From: Thiomicrorhabdus indica
Lineage (GTDB): Bacteria; Pseudomonadota; Gammaproteobacteria; Thiomicrospirales; Thiomicrospiraceae
Assembly: GCF_004293625.1 (NCBI RefSeq)
Contig: NZ_CP033040.1
Coordinates: 744,001 to 808,000, forward strand
Reading direction: 5' to 3'
Length of the DNA: 64,000 bases
Part shown: positions 16,601 to 27,404 of the stretch, in pieces
Position numbering within the stretch: the first letter of the stretch is position 1
Layout of the letters: the number at the start of each line of letters is the position of its first letter
The notes under the pieces: model-generated
What the model saw: the letters and a program-made list of their open reading frames with translations, nothing else
What the model was told of the DNA's origin: nothing
The model's database searches: none
Translations under genes and position numbers: made by a program

Positions 16601-18277
16601 GTCGATACCAACGGCACCGCAGTGATGCTTAAAGTGGTTGAAAACACCGTCTATCTGGCGGATGCCGATGCCGGAGTACAAATTATTGATGTCTCCGATC
16701 CGACTAACCCAACCATCAGCCACACGATTGACACGACAGGAAGCGTTAAAGATGTGGCATTTGCCAACGGTACTCTTTTTGTTGCCGACTACGGCAATGC
16801 CTTCCTGTCCTATACCCAAGGGGAAAATACCGCTTTTTCAAGCGACAGTGATATGGTCAGCTTAACGGTGTTTGAAAATAGCCTTCCAACTGGTGAAGTG
16901 CAAGTTGAAGGGACGGTTCAACAAGGCCAAACGCTTACGGCCAGCAATACTCTTGCGGATGAAGACGGCCTAGGTGACATCTCTTATCAATGGTTGCGTG
17001 ATGGTCAACCAATTGCAGATGCCATGGGCGAAACCTATGCCTTAACGTCAGCGGATGTAGGTGCGGAAATTTCTGTTTCCGCAAGCTACACGGATGGTCA
17101 AGGAACGGATGAGATTGTGACAAGTGCAGCCACAAGCATTGTGAGTGCCTTGCCAACTCCTCCGCCTCCTGTCCCAACCGAAGCGCCGACACCCGAGCCT
17201 ACTGAGCCTCCAACGGAAGCGCCGACGGAAGCGCCAACACCAGAACCGACTGTTGATACAGTGGATGGCGTCACAGTAGAAACCCAAGAAGAAAGCGACG
17301 AAAACGGTAACCAAACCACAACCATCAATGTTGCACCGACAACGGATGAACGTGATGAAGACGAGGAAACTGAACACGGCAATCTAGCGGACATTCCAAT
17401 CGCTTCAGATGAACAAGGCAACCCAGTGGTTCAAGTCTCGATACCAACCGGGGTTGGTTTTACCGCACAAGCGGTCACGCCTGCCACCAATGAGAATGGC
17501 GATTTGGCGACGACTTTACGTGAACTGTTGATCTCCGTCTCTGAGCCTCGTACAGAATCCGAAGAAGATCTCAACGAGATTATCCAGGAAGGCATTGATG
17601 CTTATGTGCCAACAGTTAATGACGAAGCGCAAGTCACTGTTCGCACGGTCACTTTAAGCACCGCTGAAGGTCGTGATGGTCCTGTTCCAAGTGAACCGAT
17701 TATTGTCACTGGTGCAATGGGAACCGGTGAAGACGATTTGGACAATCCAGATCGTCAAGAAGCCTTGGTAATTGATGTCCGAGATTTACCTTCGGGCACA
17801 GTACTGCAGCTCGACAATGTTGAATTCGCCATTGTTATTGGCGCGACCTCCATTAATGGCGGTGAAGGTCGAAACATTGTCAGTGGAGACGGCTCCTCGC
17901 AATTTATTGTGCTAGGCGAAGCCGATGACATTCTCAAAGGCGGCGCAGGTAACGATACCATCGGAAGCCGAGGTGGCGACGACGAACTTTACGGCGGCAG
18001 TGGCGATGACATTCTCTTCGGTGGAACCGATGACGACCTAATCGATGGCGGTGTCGGAACGGACATTGCCGTGTTCGCCTATGACTATGCCGAATACAGC
18101 ATTACACAACTGGAAAATACCGAAGACGGCACGCCACAATGGCAAGTCAGTCATGCGACAGAAGGTACGGATACGCTGGTGAATATTGAATATCTGGAAT
18201 TCGCGGATGTGACCATTACCTTAACAGGCGAAAGTCAGATCAATGATTTTGCCACCTCTGGTCTGTTGTTCTTCTAA
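13610..18277 (+). CDS. Giant secreted adhesin: DUF4347, cadherin-like repeats, LVIVD propeller, RTX repeats
   Basis: A 1555-residue acidic protein with no Sec signal. Residues ~16-165 are a DUF4347 domain (IDALHIICHGRPGQLLLG, DCLIYACELGQG). An Ig/SwmB-like segment (PADGGTMSDGSANIVLKFSEAM) and cadherin-like repeats with VNDAPT linkers follow. At ~753-1072 comes an LVIVD-type beta-propeller (YVADGAEGLKILNIADLDNIS, then YLADADAGVQIIDVSDPTNPT). Next are an Ig-like repeat (YQWLRDGQPIADAMGETY), a Pro/Thr/Glu-rich linker at ~1183-1215, and C-terminal RTX calcium-binding nonapeptides at ~1423-1483 (GGAGNDTIG, GGSGDDILFGG). The RTX end implies type I secretion; no transporter genes lie here. AGAGG precedes the ATG. 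Base composition is richer in GC than the neighbours and patchy, suggesting acquired, shuffled DNA. Role in attachment is inferred. Confidence 0.88.
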   Translation: MTQAHQLSQPSKSSQVAIIDQSIKDYQTLVASATAQGLEVKLITPQRDGFEQLAETLTGRSDIDALHIICHGRPGQLLLGETGIDTDDLIHHADSLRQIASTLADNADCLIYACELGQGVEGAVFLNTLQDYIGCSVAAASHKVGHADLGGAWALDMTLGAVQTPMIKSTEWRGVLVGAPTLLTAESTPADGGTMSDGSANIVLKFSEAMTFPSDFSIKPFTIFLYKGGQQLYWFLPKHNDDLNLEVYDPNEDMSEFLDGGYIDSTDQSLMVLNPPANLEPGEYYIRIDNQDAPNALVGQTSGLALADINITDPNPFNFTVGTANDAPTITGAPTDVTVTEDTLSDIDLSAIEFADTDGDQLTVTITASDGTFAAPADGANIGSGVTESLNDGSGSNVITLVGSAADINTYLDTASNIQYTGAENASGDNAATITIAADDGNGGNLASNPTVNIDITEVNDAPTLTATASNPTFTEEGSSASLFSAAAADSIETGQTFTELTLTVTNVSDTTESLTLDGSTVNLTNGATGNTETNNLSYNVSISEGTATVSLTNGSLTAEQLQTLINAIAYSNSDQNPTTDQNRVVTITQLKDNGGTENEGVDTASLSLASTVTVEAVNDAPVLDANESPAFSDLLENAAAPVNGSTSKAVLVSDLLTGASDADGNSLGMAITGVNENGSLYYTTDGGATWTELTASVSETSALVLAGDANSYLYFQPNADYSGELNDAISFKAWDGTDGSTAGQLVNTQGGAFEAKDFSEDSQALFVETLGNFAYISVEYNGGAIVGYDVSNPNLFQFDGFEILGGAGLAIANNLAYVTSGTKLSVVDINRKIDGNAYFPLGDSLDLGFTASSLVIGDVESMPADPTGDPNAQNEIITKAFVVDPTGKKVTAIQVTSDKDNPVTMTTTGAVNYTVSGTPNHADLSATHLFVADGNGIAVFVTTPSGFEVSPLQTFTTTGIAHAVKVVGNYAYVADGAEGLKILNIADLDNISEVGSVDTNGTAVMLKVVENTVYLADADAGVQIIDVSDPTNPTISHTIDTTGSVKDVAFANGTLFVADYGNAFLSYTQGENTAFSSDSDMVSLTVFENSLPTGEVQVEGTVQQGQTLTASNTLADEDGLGDISYQWLRDGQPIADAMGETYALTSADVGAEISVSASYTDGQGTDEIVTSAATSIVSALPTPPPPVPTEAPTPEPTEPPTEAPTEAPTPEPTVDTVDGVTVETQEESDENGNQTTTINVAPTTDERDEDEETEHGNLADIPIASDEQGNPVVQVSIPTGVGFTAQAVTPATNENGDLATTLRELLISVSEPRTESEEDLNEIIQEGIDAYVPTVNDEAQVTVRTVTLSTAEGRDGPVPSEPIIVTGAMGTGEDDLDNPDRQEALVIDVRDLPSGTVLQLDNVEFAIVIGATSINGGEGRNIVSGDGSSQFIVLGEADDILKGGAGNDTIGSRGGDDELYGGSGDDILFGGTDDDLIDGGVGTDIAVFAYDYAEYSITQLENTEDGTPQWQVSHATEGTDTLVNIEYLEFADVTITLTGESQINDFATSGLLFF
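13781..13790. repeat. ACCGGCCGGT palindrome in the adhesin gene
   Basis: Exact copy, read Leu-Thr-Gly-Arg-Ser, inside DUF4347. Confidence 0.9.
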
Positions 18278-18299
18278 CATCCAGCAACGCATAACAAAC

Positions 18300-18309
18300 A
18301 CCGGCCGGT
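18300..18309. repeat. ACCGGCCGGT palindrome after the adhesin gene
   Basis: Exact copy 22 bp after the adhesin stop; a second copy starts 19 bp further on. Confidence 0.9.
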
Positions 18310-18318
18310 AGAAACCTT

Positions 18319-18328
18319 ACCGGCCGGT
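18319..18328. repeat. ACCGGCCGGT palindrome, second copy after the adhesin gene
   Basis: Exact copy 41 bp after the adhesin stop and 24 bp before the lipoprotein ATG. The two copies form the only close pair in an intergenic region. Confidence 0.9.
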
Positions 18329-18352
18329 CAACTTTGAATGAGACAGAATTTT

Positions 18353-19453
18353 ATGAAAACAACCTCAAATAACTCAAACAACCTAAACCGACTAAATAAA
18401 CTCAACCTAGCCCTGTTACTAGCGCTAAGCACATCGTTAGTGGGCTGTGGCGGAGGCGGCGGAAGCTCGAATCCAGACACCCCAATTGAACAACCGGATC
18501 CAGATACCGATCCAGGCACAGATCCAGAACCAACCACGCCGGAAGCACTGGAACTCACCGCCAGCGATGCGCTAGATTACGGTGTCGCCTTCCAACGAGC
18601 CATGTACGTGTTCACAGAAACCCTACAACCCTATGCCAACGGGGATCAACCACAAGAAGTGGTTAAAGCACTGTTTTACTACCCACAAGCCGCCAAACTC
18701 GCGTATGACAATGTGATTCAACCCAATGCGGCCTGTGACAGCGGCTCGGCCACGCCACAAATGGTCGACCTCAACAGTGATGGACAAGTCACCCTTGAAG
18801 GTGAATCCATGAGCTACACCTTTAACCAATGTCAAATCACCACAGACAGTGGAACTATGCTCTTAGACGGAACCCTGCAATACGCTTACCAAGCCACTCA
18901 AACCGTCACAGAACACCAAGCACTGCTGACCTACACCCATTTAACGGTACAAACCCAAGCCGCAACCTTTGCACTGGATGGGAATCGATTATTAGAGATC
19001 AATACCAATGGTGGCCTTGTCTTAACCAGTACCGTACAAAATGGCTTAACGCAAACGGCCACCGCTGGCGATCAAAGCTCGGGGAATGCACTACAAGATG
19101 GCTACACTCAAAGCTATCAGCGCCAAGGCAATGAATGGCAATTATCCGTGACAGGGCAAAGTGTCCTGACCCAAGGCAATCAACAAGCTGTCTTAACCAC
19201 CTCACAAAGCGAAGCCTTCCGAGGATTGGTGAATGGCAACCAAGACCATGAACCTTATCAAGGACAGTATCAGATCCTGTGGAACACCGGAGATATGGCA
19301 CTGATGGATAAAGCGTTACAGTTCCAGAGTGTTGCGTCGACACAAGTCACCGAAGACTACCAAGTACAAATCAACTTCTTGGACGATGCAGGCAGTGACA
19401 CAATCAGTGACAGCTTTACGATTAACTGGGCAGGCACCGATCCGAATGACTAA
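18353..19453 (+). CDS. Predicted lipoprotein of unknown function
   Basis: Begins MKTTSNNSNNLNRLNKLN, then a hydrophobic stretch ending LSTSLVGC with lipobox Cys32, followed by a Gly run and a Pro/Asp-rich linker (PDTDPGTDPEPTTPE). The remainder, about 300 residues, is rich in Gln, Thr and polar beta-type sequence and matches no family I recognise. An ATG at 18338 would add five residues. It lies 75 bp after the adhesin on the same strand and shares its richer GC content, so it may help display or process the adhesin; that is inference. Two ACCGGCCGGT palindromes sit between the two genes and a terminator follows. Confidence 0.8.
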   Translation: MKTTSNNSNNLNRLNKLNLALLLALSTSLVGCGGGGGSSNPDTPIEQPDPDTDPGTDPEPTTPEALELTASDALDYGVAFQRAMYVFTETLQPYANGDQPQEVVKALFYYPQAAKLAYDNVIQPNAACDSGSATPQMVDLNSDGQVTLEGESMSYTFNQCQITTDSGTMLLDGTLQYAYQATQTVTEHQALLTYTHLTVQTQAATFALDGNRLLEINTNGGLVLTSTVQNGLTQTATAGDQSSGNALQDGYTQSYQRQGNEWQLSVTGQSVLTQGNQQAVLTTSQSEAFRGLVNGNQDHEPYQGQYQILWNTGDMALMDKALQFQSVASTQVTEDYQVQINFLDDAGSDTISDSFTINWAGTDPND

Positions 19454-19513
19454 GTACGATTGAGAAAAGTCACACAGTGACATAGTTGACTCTTTGAAAG
19501 TCAATCCAAGACA

Positions 19514-19535
19514 ACGGGGCATAAAGCCTCGTTTT
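19514..19535 (+). terminator. Intrinsic terminator after the lipoprotein gene
   Basis: ACGGGGC and GCCTCGT form a 7-bp stem (one G-T pair) around loop ATAAA, followed by TTTT. It ends the adhesin-lipoprotein unit before queA. Confidence 0.65.
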
Positions 19536-19542
19536 GTGTTCT

Positions 19543-19552
19543 ACCGGCCGGT
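19543..19552. repeat. ACCGGCCGGT palindrome before queA
   Basis: Exact copy (CTACCGGCCGGTAG) just after the lipoprotein terminator, 75 bp before queA. Confidence 0.9.
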
Positions 19553-19627
19553 AGATTATATCTAAGTGCTTGAATTGATTGTACGATTCAGCGAGAATAG
19601 CCGGTTTTGTGATTCGAGCAGAGATAA

Positions 19628-21807
<2,180 letters not shown>

Positions 21808-21949
21808 TAATTAACAAACCTGTGAAAACCTCTTCAATTAATTCATGGATTCGCTTTCAATTCAGTTGTTCACGAATTATTAGGAAAATTTATCAAGCTG
21901 TGCCAAAATACAGCGGTTAAAAATTTAGCGATATTGTTAGGAGAAAACT

Positions 21950-22279
21950 ATGAGCTTTTTTATTAGTGATGCAATGGCAGAAGGAACGGCAGCGGCACAA
22001 GGAAGCGGCTGGGAAGGTCTCATCCCATTAGTACTACTTTTTGTGGTGTTTTATTTCTTGTTGATTCGTCCTCAACAAAAGAAAGTAAAAGAACATAAAG
22101 CATTAGTTGAAGCGATTAAAAAAGGTGATGAAGTCGCTACTTATGGTGGTCTTCTTGGAAAAATTCGTGATTTGAATGACAGTTTTTGTGATTTGGAAAT
22201 CGCGGATAATGTCATTGTGAAAATCGAACGCTCTAATATTGCTCGCCTGTTACCTAAAGGTACTTTAAAAGGCGAATAA
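21950..22279 (+). CDS. yajC: Sec translocon accessory subunit YajC
   Basis: A 109-residue single-span inner-membrane protein that associates with SecDF. One membrane helix (about residues 26-43, LIPLVLLFVVFYFLLIRPQQKK) precedes a basic cytoplasmic domain with the family motif GDEVATYGGLLGKI. AGGAG lies upstream of the ATG. It is followed by a hairpin terminator before secD, so part of the transcription may stop here. Confidence 0.96.
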   Translation: MSFFISDAMAEGTAAAQGSGWEGLIPLVLLFVVFYFLLIRPQQKKVKEHKALVEAIKKGDEVATYGGLLGKIRDLNDSFCDLEIADNVIVKIERSNIARLLPKGTLKGE

Positions 22280-22295
22280 GTTGGAATTCACGAAG

Positions 22296-22316
22296 AAAGG
22301 GGCATTTGCCCCTTTT
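22296..22316 (+). terminator. Intrinsic terminator or attenuator between yajC and secD
   Basis: AAAGGGGCA and TGCCCCTTT form a strong stem with a very short loop, followed by T-rich sequence. Two further small hairpins (CCTAAT-T-ATTAGG near 22330 and GAGAGC-TT-GCTCTC at 22361-22374) lie before secD. Confidence 0.65.
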
Positions 22317-22397
22317 GTCTTTTACAGACCTAATTATTAGGCCTGAGTCACAGTCTCTTTGAGAGCTTGCTCTCATTGTTCTTGGAATTGAAAGTTT

Positions 22398-24281
22398 ATG
22401 TTTCAAAACCCTCAAAAAGTCATTAGTAATCAATACCCAGCTTGGAAATATTTGCTATTGGTTGTGATAACTGTCGTAGGTTTACTTTATGCCATGCCGA
22501 ATATTTTTGGTGATGACCCTGCAGTGCAAGTTTCTCCTGTAAAGTCTGTTCAATTTGATGAGACAACGGTTTCACAGGTGAACAGAGTTCTTGAAGATGC
22601 AGGTTTAGCTGTGAAATCCAGTGTTTTTGAAAACGGAAAGTTTCTGATTCGTTTTAAAAACACGGATGATCAACTAAAAGCTAAATCGTTGTTGAAAGAA
22701 TCAATGGGGCGTACCGCCGTTGTTGCTTTAAACTTAGCACCAGCGACACCTGAATGGTTGAGTGCAATGGGCGGTCAGCCAATGTATCTTGGTTTGGATT
22801 TGCGTGGTGGGGTCCACTTTTTGATGGATGTTGATATGGATGCGGCCATTGCCAAAGGCTATGAACGTTCCATTGATGAAGTGAAATCGACATTGCGAGA
22901 TGTGAAAATTCGCTACCGAAAAGTGGAGGTTGAGAATAATCAACTGGAAGCGACTTTTCGTTCGATTGACGATTTGACTGCAGCGCAAACTGCGCTGCAA
23001 GAAGCTTACGGTGAGCGTTATTCATTGACTGAAAACACCGAATCAGCCGCTCCGAAAATTGTCATGGTCATGACCGAAAAAGCGCAAGCGGAAACGAAAA
23101 AATATGCGTTGCAGCAAAATATCACAACACTTCGTAATCGTATTAATGAGTTAGGTGTTGCAGAACCGGTGATTCAGCAACAGGGTGACCGCCGTATTGT
23201 GGTGCAGTTACCAGGGGTTCAGGATACCGCTCGAGCAAAAGAGATTTTGGGTGCGACGGCAACGTTAGAATTCCGCTTAGTGGACGAAAAAGGCGATCCA
23301 GAACGTGCTGAGAAGTTAGGGTTTTCACCGAGTGGCTCACAGCTTTATCATTTTCGTGATGGACGACCAATTCTTTTAAAACGTCAAATTATTGTTTCCG
23401 GTGAAAGTGTCATTAATGCTCAGTCGAGTATTGATCCTCAGCAAGGCTCTCCGATGGTGAGCGTGAATTTGGATGGTGCAGGTGGTCGTAAAATGTTGGC
23501 GACCACCAAGGAAAACATCAACAAACGTATGGCGGTTCTGTTTATTGAAAATCGCGTGGAATCCGTTGAAGTTGATGGTAAGAAAATTAAAAAACGCATT
23601 AAAACACACGATGTTATCAATGCTGCGGTAATTCGAGGGCAGTTTGCAGATCGTTTCCAAATTACGGGGTTAGATTCTTCTCAAGAAGCACAAGATTTAG
23701 CGCTATTGCTTCGTGCCGGTGCGTTGGCAGCACCTATGGAAATTGTCGAGGAGCGTACTGTTGGGCCAAGTTTGGGTCAAGACAATATCAACCAAGGTTT
23801 TATGTCGGTGGTTGTCGGCTTTGTTTTGGTTCTGATTTTCATGGTTTGGCGTTATAAGATTTTCGGGTTGGTGGCAAATGTCGCTTTGACGTTGAATTTG
23901 GTGATAATTTTTGCTGTGCTGTCAATGCTTCAAGCAACGTTGACCTTGCCAGGAATTGCAGGGATTGTCTTAACCGTTGGTATGGCCGTGGATGCCAATG
24001 TTTTGATATTTGAACGTATTCGTGAAGAACTGCGAAACGGTTCCATTCAAAATGCGATCTATTCTGGTTATGAAAAAGCCTTTGTGACGATTGCGGATGC
24101 CAATATTACAACCTTATTGGCAGCGATTGTTCTGTTTAGTTTTGGTACAGGGCCGATTAAAGGATTTGCGATTACATTATCAATCGGAATTATCACTTCA
24201 ATGTTTACCGCCATTTTAGGCACGCGCGCAATCATCAATTTGATGTATGGCAATAAGCGTGTTGAGAAGTTGTCAATCTAG
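22398..24281 (+). CDS. secD: Protein translocase subunit SecD
   Basis: SecD, with SecF, uses the proton gradient to complete protein export across the inner membrane. The 627-residue protein has an N-terminal helix (WKYLLLVVITVVGLLYAMPNI), a large periplasmic P1 region with QPMYLGLDLRGGVHFLMDVD and RNRINELGVAEPVIQQQG, and a C-terminal membrane block of about five helices beginning near residue 460. The conserved signatures GMAVDANVLIFERIREELR and GPIKGFAITLSIGI are in the membrane block. secF follows after 8 bp. Confidence 0.98.
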   Translation: MFQNPQKVISNQYPAWKYLLLVVITVVGLLYAMPNIFGDDPAVQVSPVKSVQFDETTVSQVNRVLEDAGLAVKSSVFENGKFLIRFKNTDDQLKAKSLLKESMGRTAVVALNLAPATPEWLSAMGGQPMYLGLDLRGGVHFLMDVDMDAAIAKGYERSIDEVKSTLRDVKIRYRKVEVENNQLEATFRSIDDLTAAQTALQEAYGERYSLTENTESAAPKIVMVMTEKAQAETKKYALQQNITTLRNRINELGVAEPVIQQQGDRRIVVQLPGVQDTARAKEILGATATLEFRLVDEKGDPERAEKLGFSPSGSQLYHFRDGRPILLKRQIIVSGESVINAQSSIDPQQGSPMVSVNLDGAGGRKMLATTKENINKRMAVLFIENRVESVEVDGKKIKKRIKTHDVINAAVIRGQFADRFQITGLDSSQEAQDLALLLRAGALAAPMEIVEERTVGPSLGQDNINQGFMSVVVGFVLVLIFMVWRYKIFGLVANVALTLNLVIIFAVLSMLQATLTLPGIAGIVLTVGMAVDANVLIFERIREELRNGSIQNAIYSGYEKAFVTIADANITTLLAAIVLFSFGTGPIKGFAITLSIGIITSMFTAILGTRAIINLMYGNKRVEKLSI

Positions 24282-24289
24282 GAGCGGTC

Positions 24290-25297
24290 ATGGCACAAGA
24301 ATATAAAACACCCAATATTAATTTTATGGGGCAGCGTTATTTAGCGTTGCTATTGTCTGCGGCTTTGATGTTGGCATCGTTTGCAGGGCTTTGGATGAAA
24401 GGGCTCAACTTCGGTATAGACTTTACCGGCGGAACCTTAATTGAAGTTTCTTATCAAGGTCCGGTGGAATTGCCGAAAATGCGCCAAGACCTAGCAAACG
24501 CAGGTTTTGGTGACGCAGTTGCACAACACTTTGGATCGGCAGAAGATGTATTGATTCGCATTGCGCCTCGTGAAGGTATGAACTCGGCCCAATTGAGTAA
24601 TCAGGTGATGGATGCACTGCGTGCAACTGCTGATGAAACCATTGATTTACGCCGTGTTGAATTTGTCGGGCCTCAAGTGGGAGATGAGTTGACTGAAGAT
24701 GGTGCGCTTGCCGTGCTTTATGCATTGTTTGGTGTATTGATTTATGTCGCACTTCGCTTTGAATGGCGTTTTTCTGTCGGTTCGGTAGCAGCTTTGATAC
24801 ACGATGTGGTTTTGACACTTGGGGTATTTGCATGGACACAAATGCAGTTCGATTTAACCGTCGTTGCTGCGATCTTGGCAGTCATCGGTTATTCCTTGAA
24901 CGATACCATTGTTGTGTTTGACCGAGTGCGTGAAAATTTCCGCACTATGCGAGAAGGCTCTCCAGTTGAAGTGACCAATACGGCTGTGAACCAAATGTTA
25001 GCGCGTACTATCGTGACCTCTTTGACAACATTGCTTGTGTTGTTGGCGCTGTTCTTCCTTGGTGGAGAGGTGATTCATGGCTTTGCAGCGGCATTATTGG
25101 TCGGTGTCATTGTGGGGACTTACTCTTCGACTTACATTGCAGCCGCAGTTGCCTTAGCATTAGGTGTTTCGAAAGAAGACCTAATGAAGGCACCAAAAGA
25201 AGAAGTCGACAAAGAAGCCGAAGAAGCCGAATTACAGCGTATCTTCTTAGAGCAAGAAGCGGCTCGTGAAGCCAGAGAGGCTGCGAAGAATTCATAA
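24290..25297 (+). CDS. secF: Protein translocase subunit SecF
   Basis: The 335-residue partner of SecD. TM1 is at the N-terminus and is followed by GLNFGIDFTGGTLIEVSY. The C-terminal membrane block contains the family signatures YSLNDTIVVFDRVRENFR and NQMLARTIVTSLTTLLVLLALF. The tail is unusually Glu/Lys/Ala-rich (PKEEVDKEAEEAEL). AGGAG precedes the ATG, 8 bp after secD. Confidence 0.98.
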   Translation: MAQEYKTPNINFMGQRYLALLLSAALMLASFAGLWMKGLNFGIDFTGGTLIEVSYQGPVELPKMRQDLANAGFGDAVAQHFGSAEDVLIRIAPREGMNSAQLSNQVMDALRATADETIDLRRVEFVGPQVGDELTEDGALAVLYALFGVLIYVALRFEWRFSVGSVAALIHDVVLTLGVFAWTQMQFDLTVVAAILAVIGYSLNDTIVVFDRVRENFRTMREGSPVEVTNTAVNQMLARTIVTSLTTLLVLLALFFLGGEVIHGFAAALLVGVIVGTYSSTYIAAAVALALGVSKEDLMKAPKEEVDKEAEEAELQRIFLEQEAAREAREAAKNS

Positions 25298-25498
25298 TCC
25301 ACGCTATGTTTGTTGTTGTGAGTGTTTGTTATAAAAAGAAAACCCTTTTTGGAGGCGTTCGTTAACTTCCTGCCTAGGTTACTCTTTAATTAGAGTTTTA
25401 TATTTGTAACAAACACGCAGAGTTATTCAACTTTTGAATGAAAAGCTTTTGAATTAAAAGGCTTTGCATGTTTTTTCTAAATACCTTCCTATTTTCTT

Positions 25499-25508
25499 AC
25501 CGGCCGGT
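25499..25508. repeat. ACCGGCCGGT palindrome between secF and prfC
   Basis: Exact copy (TTACCGGCCGGTAA), about 200 bp after secF and 135 bp upstream of the prfC promoter. Confidence 0.9.
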
Positions 25509-25643
25509 AAATATTGCATTTAGGCACGCCATAAAATCTGTTATACGTTGTAATCTCTTGGAATTGAGGCTTATAAGTTTATTTTTATAAATAAAACCTC
25601 CTGAACGTTGAAACCAAAGTTCTAGACTTGCTGGAGCTTGGTT

Positions 25644-25672
25644 TTGCGTTAAATTCCAACCACTTGTATAAT
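25644..25672 (+). promoter_or_regulatory. Sigma-70-type promoter of prfC
   Basis: TTGCGT (25644-25649) and TATAAT (25667-25672) are separated by exactly 17 bp, about 40 bp before the prfC ATG. The rest of the 412-bp secF-prfC gap holds one ACCGGCCGGT copy and no other feature I can support. Confidence 0.7.
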
Positions 25673-25709
25673 ACCGCCTTTATTTTTCCAGCCTCAAGGC
25701 GATTGCTTC

Positions 25710-27284
25710 ATGTCTTTACATTTAGAAACCACAAAACGTCGCACTTTTGCGATTATTTCTCACCCGGACGCCGGTAAAACGACTGTGACGGAAAAACTAC
25801 TTTTATACGGTGGTGCGATTCAGATGGCCGGTGCGGTTAAAAGTCGTAAAACTGACCGTGGGGCAACGTCAGACTGGATGAAAATGGAGCAGGAACGTGG
25901 GATTTCTGTCGCTTCGTCGGTGATGCAGTTCCCTTATAAGTCAGCCGTCATGAACCTGTTGGATACTCCAGGGCACGAGGATTTCTCTGAAGATACTTAT
26001 CGTGTTCTGACTGCGGTGGATTCCGCTTTGATGGTTATTGATGTGGCCAAAGGGGTTGAGGATCGAACCATCAAATTGATGGAAGTCTGTCGCTTGCGTA
26101 CCACGCCAATTCTGACCTTTATCAACAAGCTTGACCGCGAAGGGAAAGAGCCAATTGATTTGTTAGACGAAGTCGAAGATGTTCTCAATATTGCTTGTGC
26201 TCCTATGACGTGGCCAATTGGAATGGGGAAACGTTTCAAAGGGATTTACCACCTTTATAACGATACGGTTCGAATTTTTGCACAAGCAGATGGTCAAAGT
26301 GCTTCCGAAGGCGAATTGATTGAAGGATTAGATAATCCTCGTTTAGATGAGTTGTTGGGTCTGCAAGCTGAAGAGTTGCGTGATGAAGTTGAGCTGGTTC
26401 GAGGTGCAAGTCATGAGTTTGATTTAGAGTTGTTCTTAGCCGGTGAAATCACGCCAGTTTTCTTTGGTTCGGCGGTGAATAACTTTGGGTTGCAGGAGCT
26501 TTTGGATGGTTTTGAAAAGTATGCTCCAGCACCAAAAGGCCGTGAAACTGAAGATCGTTTTGTCGAAGCTGAAGAAGAAAAACTCAGTGGTTTTGTATTT
26601 AAGATTCAGGCGAATATGGATCCTAAACACCGTGACCGTGTGGCTTTTATGCGTATTGTTTCGGGGAAATACGAAGCCGGTATGTCAATGAAACATGTGC
26701 GCATTGGCAAGAATGTGAAGGTTTCTAAAGCGATTACTTTCTTGGCTAATCGTCGAGACCATGCTGAGGTGGCTTATCCAGGTGATATTATTGGTTTGCA
26801 TAATCACGGAACCATCAAGATTGGTGATACCTTTTCTCAAGGGGAAGACTTGAAATTTACCGGCATTCCAAACTTTGCTCCGGAACTTTTCCGTCGTGCT
26901 CAGCTAAAAGATCCGATGAAAATGAAGGCATTGCAAAAAGGTCTTCAGCAATTGTCGGAAGAAGGGGCGACGCAATTATTCCGGCCGGTAAATAATAATG
27001 ATTTGATTCTGGGCGCGGTGGGTGTTCTTCAGTTTGAAGTGGTGGCTCAACGTTTGAAAGATGAATACAACGTGACTTGTATCTTTGAGCCAGTGAATGT
27101 GAATACCGCTCGTTGGGTGATTGGGTCAAAAGCCGAAATTGAGAAGTTCACTAAAAAGGTTACGGACAATGTCGCGTATGATGCAGCGGACCAGTTGGTC
27201 TATATTGCACCGACTCGTGTCAACTTGAGTTTGATTGAGGAGCGCTGGCCAGAGTTGCAGTTTGTGGCAACACGTGAACACTGA
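25710..27284 (+). CDS. prfC: Peptide chain release factor 3
   Basis: RF3 is the GTPase that ejects RF1/RF2 from the ribosome after termination. The 524-residue protein has G1 SHPDAGKTT, a switch region with [17 protein letters not shown]3 [14 protein letters not shown] and G4 [24 protein letters not shown] and [29 protein letters not shown] are also close to E. coli RF3. It has its own promoter and a strong terminator immediately upstream of the insertion sequence. Confidence 0.98.
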   Translation: MSLHLETTKRRTFAIISHPDAGKTTVTEKLLLYGGAIQMAGAVKSRKTDRGATSDWMKMEQERGISVASSVMQFPYKSAVMNLLDTPGHEDFSEDTYRVLTAVDSALMVIDVAKGVEDRTIKLMEVCRLRTTPILTFINKLDREGKEPIDLLDEVEDVLNIACAPMTWPIGMGKRFKGIYHLYNDTVRIFAQADGQSASEGELIEGLDNPRLDELLGLQAEELRDEVELVRGASHEFDLELFLAGEITPVFFGSAVNNFGLQELLDGFEKYAPAPKGRETEDRFVEAEEEKLSGFVFKIQANMDPKHRDRVAFMRIVSGKYEAGMSMKHVRIGKNVKVSKAITFLANRRDHAEVAYPGDIIGLHNHGTIKIGDTFSQGEDLKFTGIPNFAPELFRRAQLKDPMKMKALQKGLQQLSEEGATQLFRPVNNNDLILGAVGVLQFEVVAQRLKDEYNVTCIFEPVNVNTARWVIGSKAEIEKFTKKVTDNVAYDAADQLVYIAPTRVNLSLIEERWPELQFVATREH

Positions 27285-27309
27285 TTTGATTTAAGTGCAA
27301 AAACTCGAA

Positions 27310-27343
27310 AGCCAGTGATGGAAAATCCATCACTGGCTTTTTT
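27310..27343 (+). terminator. Intrinsic terminator of prfC
   Basis: AGCCAGTGATGGA and TCCATCACTGGCT form a 13-bp perfect stem with a very short loop, followed by TTTTTTC. It ends 9 bp before the left end of the insertion sequence. Confidence 0.9.
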
Positions 27344-27351
27344 CTTTAAGC

Positions 27352-27382
27352 TGACCCGTCCTAAATAAGATTGACACTTTTT
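27352..27382 (+). repeat. Left inverted repeat of the IS3-family element
   Basis: Starts TGACCCGTCCTAAATAAG and ends TTGACACTTTTT. It matches the right end with one substitution near the tip and a one-base offset around AAATAAG. Confidence 0.85.
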
Positions 27383-27404
27383 CTGAACCGAAAAGGAAAA
27401 AGTA

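Noticed and set aside
13610..18277. CRISPR-like or satellite array within the adhesin gene
   Set aside because: The repeats are degenerate protein repeats (cadherin-like, RTX), not identical DNA units with unique spacers.
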